A stretch of DNA of 64,000 bases from Planctomycetota bacterium (GTDB taxonomy: Bacteria > Planctomycetota > Planctomycetia > Pirellulales > Pirellulaceae). This document shows, in pieces, positions 18,837 to 27,885 of the stretch; position 1 is the stretch's first letter; each line of letters opens with the position of its first letter. Both the position numbers and the translations under genes were made by a program. Under the pieces are notes generated by a model. That model was not told where the DNA came from and did not search any database. It saw only the letters and a program-made list of their open reading frames with translations. Location: positions 62,001 through 126,000 of the forward strand of contig JACNKX010000078.1 in assembly GCA_014381825.1 (NCBI GenBank), given 5' to 3'.

Positions 18837-20366
18837 ATGTCGAAATACGTGATTCCGAGCTTGCTGCTCTTGAGTTTTAGTTCCGCCTCGCTCCTACAGG
18901 CCAACCCCCAGGAACGAGCCGCGAAAATCGCCCCTTATGTCGACGAGCAGACAATCGCCGTCCTGTACGTCGACTTCGACCGAATCGCCGTTCCGGACAC
19001 GTTCAAACAAGTCGCTGAGCTAGTGCCAAGCCAAAGCATCCGAAACAAGATCAACGCGAACGCAACGAGTGCGCGTGGAATGATTACTTCGATGAAAGAA
19101 GCTGGGGCCGAGCTGTTCGTTGTTTTTAGCAGTTCCGATTTGCCAGCTCCGGGGCCATTCCTTATCGTCTCGACGAAACAAGGCGCGGACTCCGAGAAGT
19201 TGCTGGCGGCATTCAAGGAACAAAAGCCCGAAGCTTGCGAGCAAGTAAACAAAGTGATTTACTCGGGTTCGGCCGCAGCGTTCGAGCGAATCAAGAGCGG
19301 AACGTCGGCAGCTCGTCCTCACTTGGCACGAGCGTTTGCAGCGGCAGGCGATGCACCAGTTCAGCTTCTCGTCGCTCCGGCAGCAGACCACCGGCGCGTG
19401 ATCAAAGAGATGCTACCCAAATTGCCGGAGGCTCTCGGCGGCGGAAGCAGCAGCGCGATCGCGGACCTCGAGTGGGTTGCCGCTAGTGTCAAGTTCTCAC
19501 CCGAGTTGCAAGTTAGCATTTCGACGCAATCGCCAAACGACGATTCGGCGCTCGCTTTGAAAAGCACGGTTGGGTCCTTGTTCTTTTCACTAGCTCGCAA
19601 CGAGAGCGTTCGTAAATCAGTTCCCAACATCGAAAAGCTGTTAAGTGCGATCGTACCACGTAGCGAAGGAAAGCAGTTGAAGCTGAGCGTGAGTGCGGCT
19701 GACGGAAACGTGAAGCAGTTACTGGCAGCACTCTCGACACCGGTCTGGCAGGCACAAGCATCGGGCGACCGACAGAATTGTGTTACCAACCTCAAGCACT
19801 TGGCTCTCGGTATGCACAACTATCATGGCGCGCACAAATCGTTCCCGAGTGCTGCCAGTCGCAACGCAGACGGAGAACCGCTGCTGAGTTGGCGAGTGCA
19901 TTTGCTTCCATATCTCGAGCACCAGAAACTGTACGACCAATTCCGGCTTTCCGAGCCGTGGGACAGCGAACACAACAAGCAGTTGATCAGCCAGATGCCC
20001 GAAGTCTTTGCTTGTCCCAGTTCGGATTTACGTGCAGCGGGTAAGACAACTTATCTGGTGCCGACCGGACCGAACGCAGCCTTCAAAGTGTCCGAGGGAG
20101 CTCGCCTCCGTGACATCACCGACGGTACTTCGAATACGATCATGATCGTGGATGCATCTCCGGAACGGGCCGTTGTCTGGACGAATCCTGAAGACATCAA
20201 GATCGATCCGAAGAAACCGATCGATGGTCTCGGCGGTCAGCATGAGAAAACGTTCACCGCGGCATATTGCGATGGAAGCGTGAGGCAAATCCCATTAGAT
20301 GTCGCGATGAAGACGCTACGTTTGCTGTTCGATCCAAAGGACGGCACGCCGATTCCGCAGTTTTGA
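18837..20366 (+). CDS. DUF1559 protein with signal peptide and long N-terminal extension
   Basis: The protein has 509 residues. The first 22 are a signal peptide (YVIPSLLLLSFSSASLLQA). Residues of the N-terminal half form an unassigned domain with helical repeats. The C-terminal part (about 320-500) is a DUF1559 domain: QNCVTNLKHLALGMHNYHGAHKSFP, LLSWRVHLLPYLEHQKLYDQF, then AAYCDGSVRQIPLDV as the H-x9-DG-type tail. Unlike most DUF1559 proteins it lacks the type IV pilin methylation motif at the start, so it is probably secreted and not assembled as a pseudopilin. The ATG at 18837 has GAGGA eight bases upstream. Confidence 0.8.
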   Translation: MSKYVIPSLLLLSFSSASLLQANPQERAAKIAPYVDEQTIAVLYVDFDRIAVPDTFKQVAELVPSQSIRNKINANATSARGMITSMKEAGAELFVVFSSSDLPAPGPFLIVSTKQGADSEKLLAAFKEQKPEACEQVNKVIYSGSAAAFERIKSGTSAARPHLARAFAAAGDAPVQLLVAPAADHRRVIKEMLPKLPEALGGGSSSAIADLEWVAASVKFSPELQVSISTQSPNDDSALALKSTVGSLFFSLARNESVRKSVPNIEKLLSAIVPRSEGKQLKLSVSAADGNVKQLLAALSTPVWQAQASGDRQNCVTNLKHLALGMHNYHGAHKSFPSAASRNADGEPLLSWRVHLLPYLEHQKLYDQFRLSEPWDSEHNKQLISQMPEVFACPSSDLRAAGKTTYLVPTGPNAAFKVSEGARLRDITDGTSNTIMIVDASPERAVVWTNPEDIKIDPKKPIDGLGGQHEKTFTAAYCDGSVRQIPLDVAMKTLRLLFDPKDGTPIPQF

Positions 20367-20399
20367 TAATTCGTCTTCTCGGCAGCCTGCAGCTATAGT

Positions 20400-21482
20400 C
20401 TACTTTTGCGCCCGCGCCTTCAGCACAGGATCTTTCGCCAACGGTAATTGCAAGGCCTTGCCGGTTTCGGCAGCCTTGTAGATGCCGAGAATGATTTCGA
20501 CCGAGCGACGACCTTCATGGCCGTCGACCAGCGGAGTCGTTCCCTTCTTGATCGCGTTGACGACATCTTTAAAGAGATACGTGTGGCCGTGATGTCCGAT
20601 GGCCGTCGGATCTGCAGCCCCGCCGCCCGTTTGCGTCTTGCCCTTCATCCGTTCCAGCAACGCGACGTCGGCTCTTGTCTGTTTAGCGAACTCCCACGTC
20701 TTGATGTCTTCTTCTTCCAAAACCGCCGAACCGTTCGAGCCGTGTATCTCGATCCGCTTCAACGCACCTGGAAAAGCCGCCGTCGTAGCTTCGATCACAC
20801 CAAGAGCGCCGTTCTCGAATCGTAGTGTTGCCATGGCGACGTCTTCGACTTCGATGTCGGTGTGTGCCAAGGTCGCCGTGTGAGCCGTGATCTCTGCAAC
20901 CGGTCCCATTAGCCAGGTCAACAAGTCAACGCTGTGAATGGCTTGATTCATCAACGCCCCGCCGCCGTCGAACTTCCACGTGCCACGCCACGCGCCACTG
21001 TCGTAGTAAGCCTGCGTGCGAAACCACTTTACATAAGCATCGCCGATGGTCAGCGTCCCAAAGCGATCCTTGTCGATCGCCTTCTTGATCAGCTGCGATG
21101 ACTCGTGAAATCGCGACGGGAAAATCGTTGCCAATACAACGCCCGCCTTTTCGCAGGCATCAATGATCTTGTCGCAGCGCTTCAGCGTGATCTCCAGCGG
21201 CTTCTCGACGATGACGTGCTTTCCCGCTTTCGCCGCGGCAACCGCGGGTTCGAGATGAGCCCCGCTGGGCGTGCAGATGGTGACGATGTCAACATTCGAA
21301 TCGGCAAGCATCACATCAAGGTCGTGGTAAGACGTACAACCAGTTGCGTCTGCGAAGCGATCTGCCGACGCCGGGAACATGTCAAAGCAAGCAGCTAGTT
21401 TTGCGCCTCGAATATCCGCAATCGCCTTGGCGTGAAAGTTCGCGATCATCCCACAACCAATTACGCCAAATCCAATCGCCAT
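20400..21482 (-). CDS. Gfo/Idh/MocA family oxidoreductase
   Basis: This 360-residue NAD(P)-dependent dehydrogenase has a Rossmann start (IGFGVIGCGMIANFHAKAI), the conserved EKP of the family in HVIVEKPLEIT, and the C-terminal alpha/beta dimer domain with DSGAWRGTWKFDGGGALMNQAIHSVDLLTWLMG. Such enzymes oxidise or reduce sugars, inositols or their derivatives. There is no signal peptide. It stands alone between the DUF1559 gene (convergent) and the CPBP gene, so the substrate cannot be inferred. Confidence 0.92.
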   Translation of the reverse strand: MAIGFGVIGCGMIANFHAKAIADIRGAKLAACFDMFPASADRFADATGCTSYHDLDVMLADSNVDIVTICTPSGAHLEPAVAAAKAGKHVIVEKPLEITLKRCDKIIDACEKAGVVLATIFPSRFHESSQLIKKAIDKDRFGTLTIGDAYVKWFRTQAYYDSGAWRGTWKFDGGGALMNQAIHSVDLLTWLMGPVAEITAHTATLAHTDIEVEDVAMATLRFENGALGVIEATTAAFPGALKRIEIHGSNGSAVLEEEDIKTWEFAKQTRADVALLERMKGKTQTGGGAADPTAIGHHGHTYLFKDVVNAIKKGTTPLVDGHEGRRSVEIILGIYKAAETGKALQLPLAKDPVLKARAQK

Positions 21483-21557
21483 GATTCACTCCTATGAGGT
21501 TTCGGCCCACATGAAACGGGCATTATAAGGTTCGAACAAGTCAACGAAAGGTGGCGG

Positions 21558-22481
21558 CTACGCTCCCAATTCATCCAACGAGAGCCACAGCAAGAGCATC
21601 GTAGTACCATTCAAACAGGCATGGACGATGATGCAAGGGAGCAGACGATGTGTTCGCTGATAGACATAGCCAAGAGCCAGCGCCAAGAAGAACAGTGGTA
21701 TTGGGTCAGGGCCATGCGACCAGTGCATCGCCGCAAAGATCGCCGATGTAATGACGATCGGCATCGGGGCGACGGGATGAGCCCCTCCTTGGCTTTCTTG
21801 AAGCAGAATGTCGTCTTCTTCGTTGGTTTGGCGTCGTCCAAGGATGAACGAATCGATTTCTGCTCGAAACAGCGGTATTCGTTCTAGCCAGCTTTGCAAG
21901 AAGCCGCGAAACAGAAGTTCTTCGGCGACTGGCGCTACCACTACGGCCAGAAACGCGCACATCTGAAACGCCGAAGTATCGTCCTTTAGAAGTTCAATGA
22001 GAGGATGTTTCGACTCGATCTCTAGCAGCACAACGAACGTCGCCTGAATCGCGAATACGACGGGCCCTACGAGCAAGAAGCAGCCGAGACCAATCGCAAG
22101 CTGCGAACCGAAGCTTCGCGAATCTAGCCCGACATCCTTGAGACTGGCTTGCGGGCGTAGTTGGAAGTAAGTGAGCATTCCGAAAATGGAGATAACTGAT
22201 ACGACTGAGTTCCAACGAAGTAGCTCTCGCATGACGTGTGGATCTGGTCGAGTGGGATTGAGCAACGGCTGAAAGTAGAATCCCACGGCCATCTGCGGAC
22301 CGATCGCAAGGCCTAGAACCAGGAAAAGGTCCCAGAGCCCCCAAGGCGACTCCCGTCGGATCGTGTATTCCAGCGGTTGTTGACGTTGATAGAGCCGAAT
22401 GGCGATCATCGTCCAGCCCGTGATGCACAGGGCAACCACACCAACCAGACCAGTCGCAATGTTGGCGTTGAGGTCGTCCAC
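21558..22481 (-). CDS. CPBP (Abi/Rce1-type) intramembrane glutamic protease
   Basis: This 307-residue multi-span membrane protein has the CPBP motifs: EELLFRGFLQSWL (motif 1, the double Glu and Arg), a middle FAAMHWSHG (motif 2 with the Phe and His), and CIIVHACLNGTTML (motif 3). These are the residues of Rce1-like intramembrane proteases. It starts with GTG, seven bases after the pgsA stop, so it is probably the last gene of a rimO-pgsA-CPBP transcript. Confidence 0.85.
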   Translation of the reverse strand: MDDLNANIATGLVGVVALCITGWTMIAIRLYQRQQPLEYTIRRESPWGLWDLFLVLGLAIGPQMAVGFYFQPLLNPTRPDPHVMRELLRWNSVVSVISIFGMLTYFQLRPQASLKDVGLDSRSFGSQLAIGLGCFLLVGPVVFAIQATFVVLLEIESKHPLIELLKDDTSAFQMCAFLAVVVAPVAEELLFRGFLQSWLERIPLFRAEIDSFILGRRQTNEEDDILLQESQGGAHPVAPMPIVITSAIFAAMHWSHGPDPIPLFFLALALGYVYQRTHRLLPCIIVHACLNGTTMLLLWLSLDELGA

Positions 22482-22488
22482 GGCCGCT

Positions 22489-23079
22489 TTAGCCTTCCTG
22501 TCGGAAGAACTTGGCGGCAGCGGAGATATAGTCGAGACCTGATTGGATCGTTGACAAGATGGCGACCCAAGCCAGTATCAGCACGGTGAGTGGCAGCCAA
22601 CTGGGCGCGGCGTCACCCTTCCAAAGCAGCAACATGCTCGCAACCACTGCTGCACACTGAAACGTCATCTTCAACTTACCCGCAAAGCTGGCGGAGAAGT
22701 CGCCACCACTTTGTTCAATCGACGAACGAAGAGCGGTCACGAGTATCTCGCGTCCGACAACGACGACTGCCATCCAAGCATCAACTCCAGATCCTTGCTC
22801 AGATGCCAAGAAGATAAATGTGCCGCAAATGAGGATCTTGTCGACGAATGGGTCGAACATCCGCCCTAATTTGGTCACTTGGCCGTACTTGCGAGCATAG
22901 TAGCCATCGATCCAGTCCGTCGATGCCGCGACCACAAACACAATTAAAGCGGCCAGGTACATCTGCAGCGGAATCAGCACGAACACAACGATCGCCAGAA
23001 CGAAGCGAGCCGCGGTCAGCTGATTCGGAACGTTGAAAACGGTGTTGGTCAGTTTTTGTTCTTCGATAGGTTCAGCCAT
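22489..23079 (-). CDS. pgsA: CDP-diacylglycerol--glycerol-3-phosphate 3-phosphatidyltransferase
   Basis: This 196-residue membrane enzyme makes phosphatidylglycerol-phosphate. It has the complete CDP-alcohol transferase signature D-G-x2-A-R-x8-G-x3-D-x3-D in DGYYARKYGQVTKLGRMFD followed by PFVD, and five or six hydrophobic spans. The ATG at 23079 has AGGAAG upstream; a GTG two codons earlier is also in frame. It lies nine bases after rimO, a gene pair (rimO-pgsA) also seen in many other bacteria. Confidence 0.93.
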   Translation of the reverse strand: MAEPIEEQKLTNTVFNVPNQLTAARFVLAIVVFVLIPLQMYLAALIVFVVAASTDWIDGYYARKYGQVTKLGRMFDPFVDKILICGTFIFLASEQGSGVDAWMAVVVVGREILVTALRSSIEQSGGDFSASFAGKLKMTFQCAAVVASMLLLWKGDAAPSWLPLTVLILAWVAILSTIQSGLDYISAAAKFFRQEG

Positions 23080-23088
23080 GACCACTTC

Positions 23089-24486
23089 CTAGAACGGAAC
23101 GCCGACTGCCGCCGCAGCAAGGTCGTAACCTTGGCTCGCAACGATCTCGCATGCGACGATGTTTCCCGCGGCGAGTGTTTCTTCTCCGCCGGTGACGTAA
23201 ATGACGCTATCCACGTCGGGTGCATCCGCTTTCGAACGACCGACCCATACATTGTCTTCGCCAGCGACAGGTTGATCGAGAATGATATCGAATACTTTTC
23301 CAAATTGAGTCTGGCTACGCTCGAAGGCGATTGGCTGCTGAACGGCCATCAGACGCTCGCGACGATCTTCTTTGATCGCTTCCGATAAGTGATCGGACAG
23401 CCGCCCTGAAGGCGTGTCTGCCTCGAACGAATAAGTGAAGACACCCATGTGGTCGAACTTTTGCTGCTGCACGAATTCGACCAGTTCTTCGAACTCAGCT
23501 TCCGTCTCGCCAGGAAAGCCGGTGATCAAAGTTGTTCGTAACGTGAGGTTGGGAATGCGATCACGCAGCTTCTGAATCAACGCTTCGGTTTGCTCACGCG
23601 TCACGCGGCGAGACATCCGGCGGAGCATGTTGTCGTTAATGTGTTGCAGCGGCATGTCGATGTAGGGCAGGATCTTTTTCGCGTTGGCCAGCACGTCGAC
23701 CAACTCGTCAGTAATATACATCGGATAAAAGTACATCAAGCGGATCCAGTCGATCCCTTCGACTTCGTCAAGTTGTTGGAGTAACTCGGCGAGTCGCGGC
23801 TCGCCATACAAATCCATCCCGTAATAAGTCGTGTCTTGTGCGACAACGATCAATTCTCGCACCCCGTCCGCCGCCAACTCCTTGGCTTCATGAATCACCT
23901 CATCCATCGGCTTCGTCGCGTGCTTGCCACGCATCTTCGGAATCGCACAAAACGTACAAAGCCGATCGCAACCTTCGGAGATCTTCAAGTAAGCGAAGTG
24001 CCGAGGCGTAATCCTCAAGCGATTCGTATCTGGAAGCGCACGAATCGGAGCAGGCCGAAAGACGCTTCGCTGTTCGTCAAGATCACCGAGCAATCGATCT
24101 GCGACCTTCGTGACTTCCTCGCGACCGAACACGCCAACCAGCGAATCGATATCCGGTCGATCGTTTAGCAAGTCGACGCGTTGCCGCTCGGCCAAACACC
24201 CAGAAACGATCACGCCACGCGTCTTGCCATCGCGTTTCAGAGCAAGCATCTCGTCGATCGCGGCGAACGATTCGTCACGAGCTTGTTCGATGAAGCCGCA
24301 AGTGTTTACGACGACAAAGTCAGCGCCGTCAGGATCAGCAACGAGTTCATAGCCATCCAACTTCAGCAACCCGAGCATTCTCTCGCTATCAACGAGATTC
24401 TTCGCGCAACCTAGGCTCACGAAGGCGTACGAGCCCTTTGCCTTTGTCTCGGCGAGCTTTGGTTCTAATTTGACGACGTTACTCAA
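23089..24486 (-). CDS. rimO: Ribosomal protein S12 methylthiotransferase
   Basis: This roughly 465-residue radical SAM enzyme adds a methylthio group to an aspartate of ribosomal protein S12. N-terminal UPF0004 domain: [18 protein letters not shown], with later cysteines NTCGF and VSGCLAE for the second iron-sulfur cluster. Radical SAM cluster: [11 protein letters not shown] (CxxxCxxC). A TRAM domain ends the protein. I chose the TTG at 24486 because an upstream in-frame TTG (24516) lies inside a 10-bp hairpin that looks like a repeat. It is followed by pgsA. Confidence 0.94.
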   Translation of the reverse strand: MSNVVKLEPKLAETKAKGSYAFVSLGCAKNLVDSERMLGLLKLDGYELVADPDGADFVVVNTCGFIEQARDESFAAIDEMLALKRDGKTRGVIVSGCLAERQRVDLLNDRPDIDSLVGVFGREEVTKVADRLLGDLDEQRSVFRPAPIRALPDTNRLRITPRHFAYLKISEGCDRLCTFCAIPKMRGKHATKPMDEVIHEAKELAADGVRELIVVAQDTTYYGMDLYGEPRLAELLQQLDEVEGIDWIRLMYFYPMYITDELVDVLANAKKILPYIDMPLQHINDNMLRRMSRRVTREQTEALIQKLRDRIPNLTLRTTLITGFPGETEAEFEELVEFVQQQKFDHMGVFTYSFEADTPSGRLSDHLSEAIKEDRRERLMAVQQPIAFERSQTQFGKVFDIILDQPVAGEDNVWVGRSKADAPDVDSVIYVTGGEETLAAGNIVACEIVASQGYDLAAAAVGVPF

Positions 24487-24501
24487 GCGACGTGCCCTAC
24501 A

Positions 24502-24530
24502 GACGGTTTGCGGCAACTTTGCAAACCGTC
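24502..24530. repeat. 10-bp perfect inverted repeat upstream of rimO
   Basis: Arms GACGGTTTGC at 24502-24511 and GCAAACCGTC at 24521-24530 enclose a nine-base loop. It sits between the release-factor-like gene and rimO on the minus strand. It has no T run, so a REP-type element or RNA hairpin fits better than a terminator. Confidence 0.65.
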
Positions 24531-24569
24531 ATCCTACTTAAACGACGAGAGTTCAGCGAGTGGGACGGC

Positions 24570-25088
24570 TCAGCGAAGCGACCGCAGGCCGCGCTCAAAG
24601 CGCTGCCGATTTAGCTCAGCGAAGGCGTGTGGTTCGAGTTGGACAAGCTTTATCAATTGGGATGGCGAGCAACCTAGTTGTAGGGCTGCTTCCTTTGGTT
24701 CCCATCCATTTACCGCCAGCAAGTCCAGTGCTTCAGCGAGAATTGCAGGAAAGTCTTCGTGTTGCGGATTGACCGAGATTCGCTGGCTGCGACATCGCTG
24801 CTGCCACAACTCGCTCGGTTGGTAGTCCTCGGCGGAGACTATCGTGCGATGCTTGACGGCTAAGTTGATTCGGAGTCGCAGGATTGCGACCTTTCGATTT
24901 TGTTCCTGGCTGCGCCGCTCTGTGGCCTCACCTTGGATGCCTGTTGGCACGTGTGTGATCACCACGGCTGTTTCGACTTTATTGCGATGCTGCCCGCCGG
25001 GGCCGCTGCGCCGTTGCCGGCGCGTTTCGCATTGAGCGAGCAAAGCGGCTTCCTCAAGCGTTGCCGGATGTCGTGAATTGGATTGCAT
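24570..25088 (-). CDS. Peptide chain release factor-like (GGQ) protein
   Basis: This 172-residue protein has the class I release factor domain: RSGPGGQHRNKVETAVVITH with the GGQ that hydrolyses peptidyl-tRNA, then RRSQEQNRKVAILRL. The anticodon-like codon-recognition domains of RF1/RF2 are absent. This is the size class of ArfB/YaeJ, PrfH and related stalled-ribosome rescue factors. The C-terminus (ELNRQRFERGLRSLR) is moderately basic, as in ArfB, but a longer alignment would be needed to name it. It is upstream of rimO on the same strand, with a hairpin repeat between them. Confidence 0.85.
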   Translation of the reverse strand: MQSNSRHPATLEEAALLAQCETRRQRRSGPGGQHRNKVETAVVITHVPTGIQGEATERRSQEQNRKVAILRLRINLAVKHRTIVSAEDYQPSELWQQRCRSQRISVNPQHEDFPAILAEALDLLAVNGWEPKEAALQLGCSPSQLIKLVQLEPHAFAELNRQRFERGLRSLR

Positions 25089-25107
25089 GGGTGTCGATGA
25101 TCGTTGC

Positions 25108-25151
25108 GGTCACTCTCCGAGTGACCAGCGCTCGTCACTCGGAGAGTGACG
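25108..25151. repeat. Two tandem hairpins of the TCACTC/GAGTGA repeat family
   Basis: Hairpin one: 25108-25115 with 25119-25126, loop TCC. Hairpin two: 25133-25140 with 25144-25151, loop GGA, which is the same element in the opposite orientation. Bases 25154-25162 (CTACATTAA) match the sequence after the copy at 12682-12710. It lies between the start of the release-factor-like gene and the stop of the SDR gene. Confidence 0.75.
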
Positions 25152-25157
25152 ACTACA

Positions 25158-25844
25158 TTAACTCGGAGCAGTAAGCGGATCGCCGTTGTCGGCTTGATCA
25201 AGTTCGAGCAGAAACGGAACGGCTTTCTTCGACCACTGTGCAGCTCGAGGATACGCCACCGCGTTTTCTCCGAAGCAACGATCGAGCATGTCCGTGTGGA
25301 TGATGCCCGGATTAAGGGGAATTGCTGCCATTCCGTACGGCAGGTCATCCGCCAAGGCTCGCGTCATTCCTTCGATTGCCCACTTGGTCGCGCAATACGG
25401 ACCAACCATGGGCGAGGTTGATCGCCCCCATCCCGAGCTGAAGTTGACGATGACACCTTTTTCTCGATCAATCATGGCTGGGACAAAATGTCGGATGATG
25501 TGATAGACGCCTTTGACGTTGACGTCGATCACTCGCGAAAATTCATCAGGAGGAACATTCCAAAGCGATGCGTTCTCGTTGATCAAGGCGGCACTATTGA
25601 GCAGCAAGTCAGGGGCTCCAACTTCACGCATCACGATATTCGCCCAACCACCGACCTGGTCGTCGTTGCTGACATCGATGCAATCAAATCGGTGAGGTCG
25701 CGGAAAGCGATCGGACAGCTCGGCGATCGGGCGCTCGGATCGGGCGCAACCGACAACCGTGTGACCAAGCCGAATGAACTCTTCGGTCATTGCGAGACCC
25801 AGTCCGCGACTGACACCCGTAATCAAAACTCTTCGCTGGTCCAT
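25158..25844 (-). CDS. Short-chain dehydrogenase/reductase
   Basis: This 228-residue protein has a Rossmann fold: RVLITGVSRGLGLAM (glycine-rich TGxxxGxG), DVSNDDQ, NSAALIN (in place of NNAG), the catalytic NFSSGWGRS serine and YCATKWAIEG with the YxxxK pair. Substrate not evident. I chose the ATG at 25844, where the dehydrogenase fold begins; an in-frame extension to 25895 would run into the DUF309 promoter. It is divergent from DUF309 across 73 bases. Confidence 0.88.
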   Translation of the reverse strand: MDQRRVLITGVSRGLGLAMTEEFIRLGHTVVGCARSERPIAELSDRFPRPHRFDCIDVSNDDQVGGWANIVMREVGAPDLLLNSAALINENASLWNVPPDEFSRVIDVNVKGVYHIIRHFVPAMIDREKGVIVNFSSGWGRSTSPMVGPYCATKWAIEGMTRALADDLPYGMAAIPLNPGIIHTDMLDRCFGENAVAYPRAAQWSKKAVPFLLELDQADNGDPLTAPS

Positions 25845-25917
25845 CGGTGTCAACTCCCTTGGTGCGTCCGCCGCGATTCCGCCTACAATGAACACTTATC
25901 GTACATCAGGAGCAACG

Positions 25918-26445
25918 ATGAGCAACATTCCCGTGCTGTTACCAGAGCGGCCCATGCCGGCGTATTCGTACGTGCCGGGAAAATTTCCACATCCCACTGG
26001 AGATCCTCAAGGTCATAGCTTTGGTGAAAGTCCCAAAGAACTTATGTATCTCGATCCAGATCAGTGGCGATCGTGCAAAGCGTATCTGCATGGAATCGAT
26101 CTATTCAATCACGGTTACTATTGGGAATCACACGAATCGTGGGAGGTCGTGTGGATTGCCGCGGGACGCGAAGGCATGATCGCTGACTTCGCAAAAGGAT
26201 TGATCAAGCTGGCAGCGGCCTCGGTCAAAGCTCGAGAAGGCAGCGCGATCGGCGTCGCACGGCACACCACTCGGGGTGCCAGGCTGTTTAGCAAGATCGA
26301 GCCGCAGACACCGATCTTGATGGGCTTATCGCTCGCAAAGCTGCGAGAGTTTTCGCAGCATCTTGCCGCGAACGCTGATAGCGTGGTTAATACGAGCGAC
26401 GAGCCAGTGCTTCGCATTCACGACTTCATTCTCGTTCCCAGATAG
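25918..26445 (+). CDS. DUF309 domain protein
   Basis: This 175-residue protein carries the DUF309 motif GIDLFNHGYYWESHESWEVVW (about residues 60-80) with the typical HE..E..W cluster, followed by LIKLAAASVKAREG. The family is compact, helical and of unknown function. AGGAG lies before the ATG at 25918; an upstream in-frame ATG at 25774 lies within the divergent SDR gene and has no site. A short membrane peptide gene follows. Confidence 0.85.
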   Translation: MSNIPVLLPERPMPAYSYVPGKFPHPTGDPQGHSFGESPKELMYLDPDQWRSCKAYLHGIDLFNHGYYWESHESWEVVWIAAGREGMIADFAKGLIKLAAASVKAREGSAIGVARHTTRGARLFSKIEPQTPILMGLSLAKLREFSQHLAANADSVVNTSDEPVLRIHDFILVPR

Positions 26446-26458
26446 TCGGAGATAATCG

Positions 26459-26566
26459 ATGCCAGAACCTGGCTACGCCGGCGACGACCCGCCTGGATTT
26501 TGGGGCTTTGTGTTCGGCTTCGTCGTCTTGTTCGGGCTCTTCTTTCTGGTGAAGGGCTGCTTTTAG
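26459..26566 (+). CDS. Putative 35-residue single-span membrane peptide
   Basis: The ATG at 26459 is preceded by GGAG seven bases upstream and opens a frame of 35 codons ending in TAG. The N-terminal half is acidic and proline/glycine-rich (EPGYAGDDPPGFWG); the rest is a hydrophobic helix (FVFGFVVLFGLFFLV) ending KGCF. It starts 13 bases after the DUF309 stop, so it should be co-transcribed. Homologues cannot be judged by eye; the good ribosome site and membrane span support it as a real small protein. Confidence 0.5.
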   Translation: MPEPGYAGDDPPGFWGFVFGFVVLFGLFFLVKGCF

Positions 26567-26578
26567 AGGGCGAAGGTC

Positions 26579-27478
26579 TTAGCGTGCCCGTGGATGAGCC
26601 TTCTCGTAAGCTTCACGCAGTCCAGCCGTGCTCACATGTGTGTAAATCTGAGTCGTCACCAGACTCTTGTGGCCGAGCAACTCTTGAACGCTGCGGATGT
26701 CAGCGCCGCGATCGAGCAAGTGCGTGGCGAAGCTGTGCCGCAACGTGTGTGGTGTGGTTCGCGTGTCGAGGCCCGTTTGTTTGAGATGCTTTTCTAGCAT
26801 CCGACCAACACTGCGCGTGGTCAATCGCCGACCGAATTTGTTGACGAAGACCGGGGCGGTTCCGTTTTGAGGCTCCTTCGGCGAAAGTTCTCTTTTCCGC
26901 AGCCAATGCTTCATCGCTCGAACCGCGAACGATCCGAGAGGCGATAGTCGTTCCCGTTTTCCCTTACCGCGAACACGAACCAGACCTTGCTCGAAGTCGA
27001 GATCTTCTTCATTCACACCAACGGCTTCACTGACACGAAGCCCCGCCGAGTACATCGTCTCGAGGATCGCACGATCGCGCAGGCCGAGTGGTATGTCTGC
27101 TGGTGGCGCGTCCAACAGCTGGCCGATTTCATCGGTGGAAAGAAAGTGCGGCAGCTTGCGGTCGCGACGTGGATTGCGGAGCGGCTTCGCAGGGTTGCTG
27201 TCGACGAGTTCTTCGCGTTGGGCAAAGCGAAAGAAACTTCGCAACGAAGCCAACCGTCGCGAGACAGATGCTTTGGCGTAGCCGGCCTCGTGTAATGCCC
27301 CAACGTAGCCACGTAAATCAATCGGTGTAATCTCGCTGGGGCTGGGCTCGTGACCGAAGGCTTCGGTCAGATACTCGAGTAGCGCCTCGAAGTCCTCACG
27401 ATACGACTTGATCGTCAACTCGGACGCGTTGCGTTCGACTTGCAGGTAGCGAAGAAAGCGGGGAATCGAGGTCTTCAT
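26579..27478 (-). CDS. xerC: Tyrosine recombinase (XerC/XerD type)
   Basis: This 299-residue recombinase resolves chromosome dimers at dif. N-terminal SAM-like domain ([30 protein letters not shown]), then the catalytic domain: Arg in [11 protein letters not shown], Lys near [20 protein letters not shown] (HxxR), His in [15 protein letters not shown] and the final nucleophile Tyr there. Start at 27478 fits the usual length of about 300; an in-frame GTG-type extension to 27535 would run into an inverted repeat. There is no sign of phage cargo next to it, so I read it as the housekeeping enzyme. XerC versus XerD cannot be settled here. Confidence 0.9.
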   Translation of the reverse strand: MKTSIPRFLRYLQVERNASELTIKSYREDFEALLEYLTEAFGHEPSPSEITPIDLRGYVGALHEAGYAKASVSRRLASLRSFFRFAQREELVDSNPAKPLRNPRRDRKLPHFLSTDEIGQLLDAPPADIPLGLRDRAILETMYSAGLRVSEAVGVNEEDLDFEQGLVRVRGKGKRERLSPLGSFAVRAMKHWLRKRELSPKEPQNGTAPVFVNKFGRRLTTRSVGRMLEKHLKQTGLDTRTTPHTLRHSFATHLLDRGADIRSVQELLGHKSLVTTQIYTHVSTAGLREAYEKAHPRAR

Positions 27479-27497
27479 CAAACCGATCGATAAATAG

Positions 27498-27573
27498 TAG
27501 GCCGGAACAAGTCCGCGCAGTTCCGGCATGAACACACACAGATGCCGGAACTGCGAAGAATTGTTCCGGCCTA
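27498..27573. repeat. 31-bp-arm imperfect inverted repeat (TAGGCCGGAACAA family)
   Basis: Arms 27498-27528 and 27543-27573 match at 28 of 31 positions with a 14-base centre. The ends read TAGGCCGGAACAA and TTGTTCCGGCCTA. It lies between xerC and the 82-residue protein. It looks like a dispersed REP element, able to form a long RNA hairpin. Confidence 0.8.
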
Positions 27574-27576
27574 CGC

Positions 27577-27825
27577 CTACTCAAGTCCCGAGTTATCGGT
27601 TGGCAAGGGGAGCGTGAATCGCGGGTCAGGGTGTTCAACCTCTGCCGTGACCTGGCGAATCTTCTGACTCAGCACTGCCGCGTCGTACCAGCTGAAACTG
27701 AGTTCCGGATTCGAGGCGTAACGACCGAGCGTGCGCAATGCTTCGCTGCGGTTGTTGTCGTCGAACAGAAAGACGTAGCGCTCTTCGCCCTTCACGAGGG
27801 CCAATACATTGATATCTTGGGACAC
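27577..27825 (-). CDS. Hypothetical small protein, 82 residues
   Basis: The protein starts with GTG ([22 protein letters not shown]) and has AGGAG eight bases upstream. It is acidic and hydrophilic, with a predicted beta-helix-like start and no membrane span. It contains [35 protein letters not shown] do not recognise its family; it lies between the lipoprotein gene and xerC, all on the minus strand, so they may share a transcript. Confidence 0.6.
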   Translation of the reverse strand: MSQDINVLALVKGEERYVFLFDDNNRSEALRTLGRYASNPELSFSWYDAAVLSQKIRQVTAEVEHPDPRFTLPLPTDNSGLE

Positions 27826-27885
27826 GTCTCGAGCTCCTGCGGGTCGACGTGGCGGGAATCAGTCGCAGGCCGCCATCCGTGCGAC

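Noticed and set aside
24487-24516. Upstream TTG start for rimO
   Set aside because: It lies within a perfect 10-bp hairpin that looks like an intergenic repeat; the TTG at 24486 gives a normal length.
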